In this document: positions 63,401-64,000 of the stretch, piece by piece
Layout of the letters: each line of letters starts with the position of its first letter
Numbering within the stretch: position 1 is the first letter of the stretch
Source: Parapristionchus giblindavisi
Lineage: Eukaryota; Nematoda; Chromadorea; Rhabditida; Diplogasteridae
NCBI GenBank assembly: GCA_943737045.1
Contig: CALSFV010000391.1
Location: 124,001-188,000 of the forward strand
Length of the DNA: 64,000 nucleotides
Direction: 5' to 3'
The notes under the pieces: model-generated
What the model was told of the DNA's origin: nothing
Databases searched by the model: none
The model's input: the letters and a program-made list of their open reading frames with translations, nothing else
Made by a program: the position numbers and the translations under genes

Positions 63401-64000
63401 TGAATGAGACACACTTCAGGTCATGTCGAGCTGTCATATTTTACTGCTGCTATAATGACCGAAGTACAAAAGTAGCTTTTACTCTGATATGATCAAGATA
63501 ACTTTCGAAATATGAAAATGTAAATGAAACCTTTCCTGTCATATACCAAATGAAAGAGCGAAAAATTCTGAATAAGATAAACTATTTCAAAGTGGTCAGT
63601 ACGGCCAATATGTAAATTTATCTTTCAATACTCTCTGTTTTTGGTACATAATAAATCGTTACAAGACTAATTGTCAATGATACTTATCGAGTAATATACT
63701 ATGTGAAAGAGAAAAAATTTCTGAATGAGACACACTTCAGGTCATGTCGAGCTGTCATATTTTACTGCTGCTATAATGACCGAAGTACAAAAGTAGCTTT
63801 TACTCTGATATGATCAAGATAACTTTCGAAATATGAAAATGTAAATGAAACCTATCGTGTCATATAACAAATGAAAGAGCGAAAAATTCTGAATAAGATA
63901 AACTATTTCAAAGTGGTCAGTACGGCCAATATGTAAATTTATCTTTCAATACTCTCTGTTTTTGGTACATAATAATTCGTTACAAGTCTAATTGTCAATG
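60408..64000. repeat. Satellite family B, right part, running off the window
   Basis: About 11 units of 321 bp. The variant 'tataacgaccg' at about 60885 and 61527 is two units apart. No further insertion. The array is open to the right, so its full size is unknown. Confidence 0.95.

Noticed and set aside
39517..64000. CRISPR array
   Set aside because: Contiguous eukaryotic tandem satellite with no short repeats separated by unique spacers and no cas genes.

Overview
The window looks like a piece of a rhabditid-type nematode chromosome. It carries a complete Str-type chemoreceptor gene (a nematode-specific 7TM family), short AT-rich introns with TTTCAG-like acceptors, and acceptor sites lying directly on start codons, as expected for spliced-leader trans-splicing. 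Four host genes can be rebuilt exon by exon. They are a phospholipid scramblase (+, 2164-5076), a chymotrypsin-fold peptidase with Cys in the nucleophile position (-, 7073-9093), a ZYG11/ZER1-like LRR-ARM protein stretched over 20 kb (-, 11147-31298), and a Str chemoreceptor (+, 35311-39178). Exon phases were checked by hand. All junctions agree in three genes; one internal junction of the ZYG11-like gene stays unresolved.

Layout. 1-1.25 kb: an RTE-type retrotransposon tail and a long GA microsatellite. 1.3-5.1 kb: scramblase, with a direct duplication in its upstream region. 5.1-7 kb: nothing coding, one degenerate tandem repeat. 7-9.1 kb: peptidase gene with DNA-transposon relics in its first two introns. 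9.4-10.4 kb: nested inverted-repeat elements. 11.1-31.3 kb: the ZYG11-like gene, whose introns are filled with foldback elements: a family with TTAA or ATAA target duplications, a TA-flanked 1.4 kb palindrome, a miniature LTR element and tRNA-like insertions. 32.4-32.9 kb: a Penelope-like element remnant with a GIY-YIG C-terminus and a hammerhead-ribozyme-like core. 33.7-35 kb: a dead mariner. 35.3-39.2 kb: the chemoreceptor, with two foldback elements in introns. 39.5 kb to the end: a satellite array.

The satellite unit is a dimer of two related half-units (about 153 + 168 bp). It has a 330-bp form at the array edge and a 321-bp form inside, with higher-order patterns of 3, 5 and 6-7 units. 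Two intact retroelements interrupt it. One is a Gag-protease-only LTR element whose 341-bp LTRs differ at one position that I could see. The other is a full-length two-ORF CR1/Jockey-like LINE. Satellite phase is preserved across the LTR insertion, so both insertions look young.

The host genes show no obvious functional link; they are ordinary neighbours. The most unusual items are the peptidase with the Cys nucleophile, the hammerhead/Penelope remnant, the RT-less young LTR element, and the density of long palindromes inside one gene.
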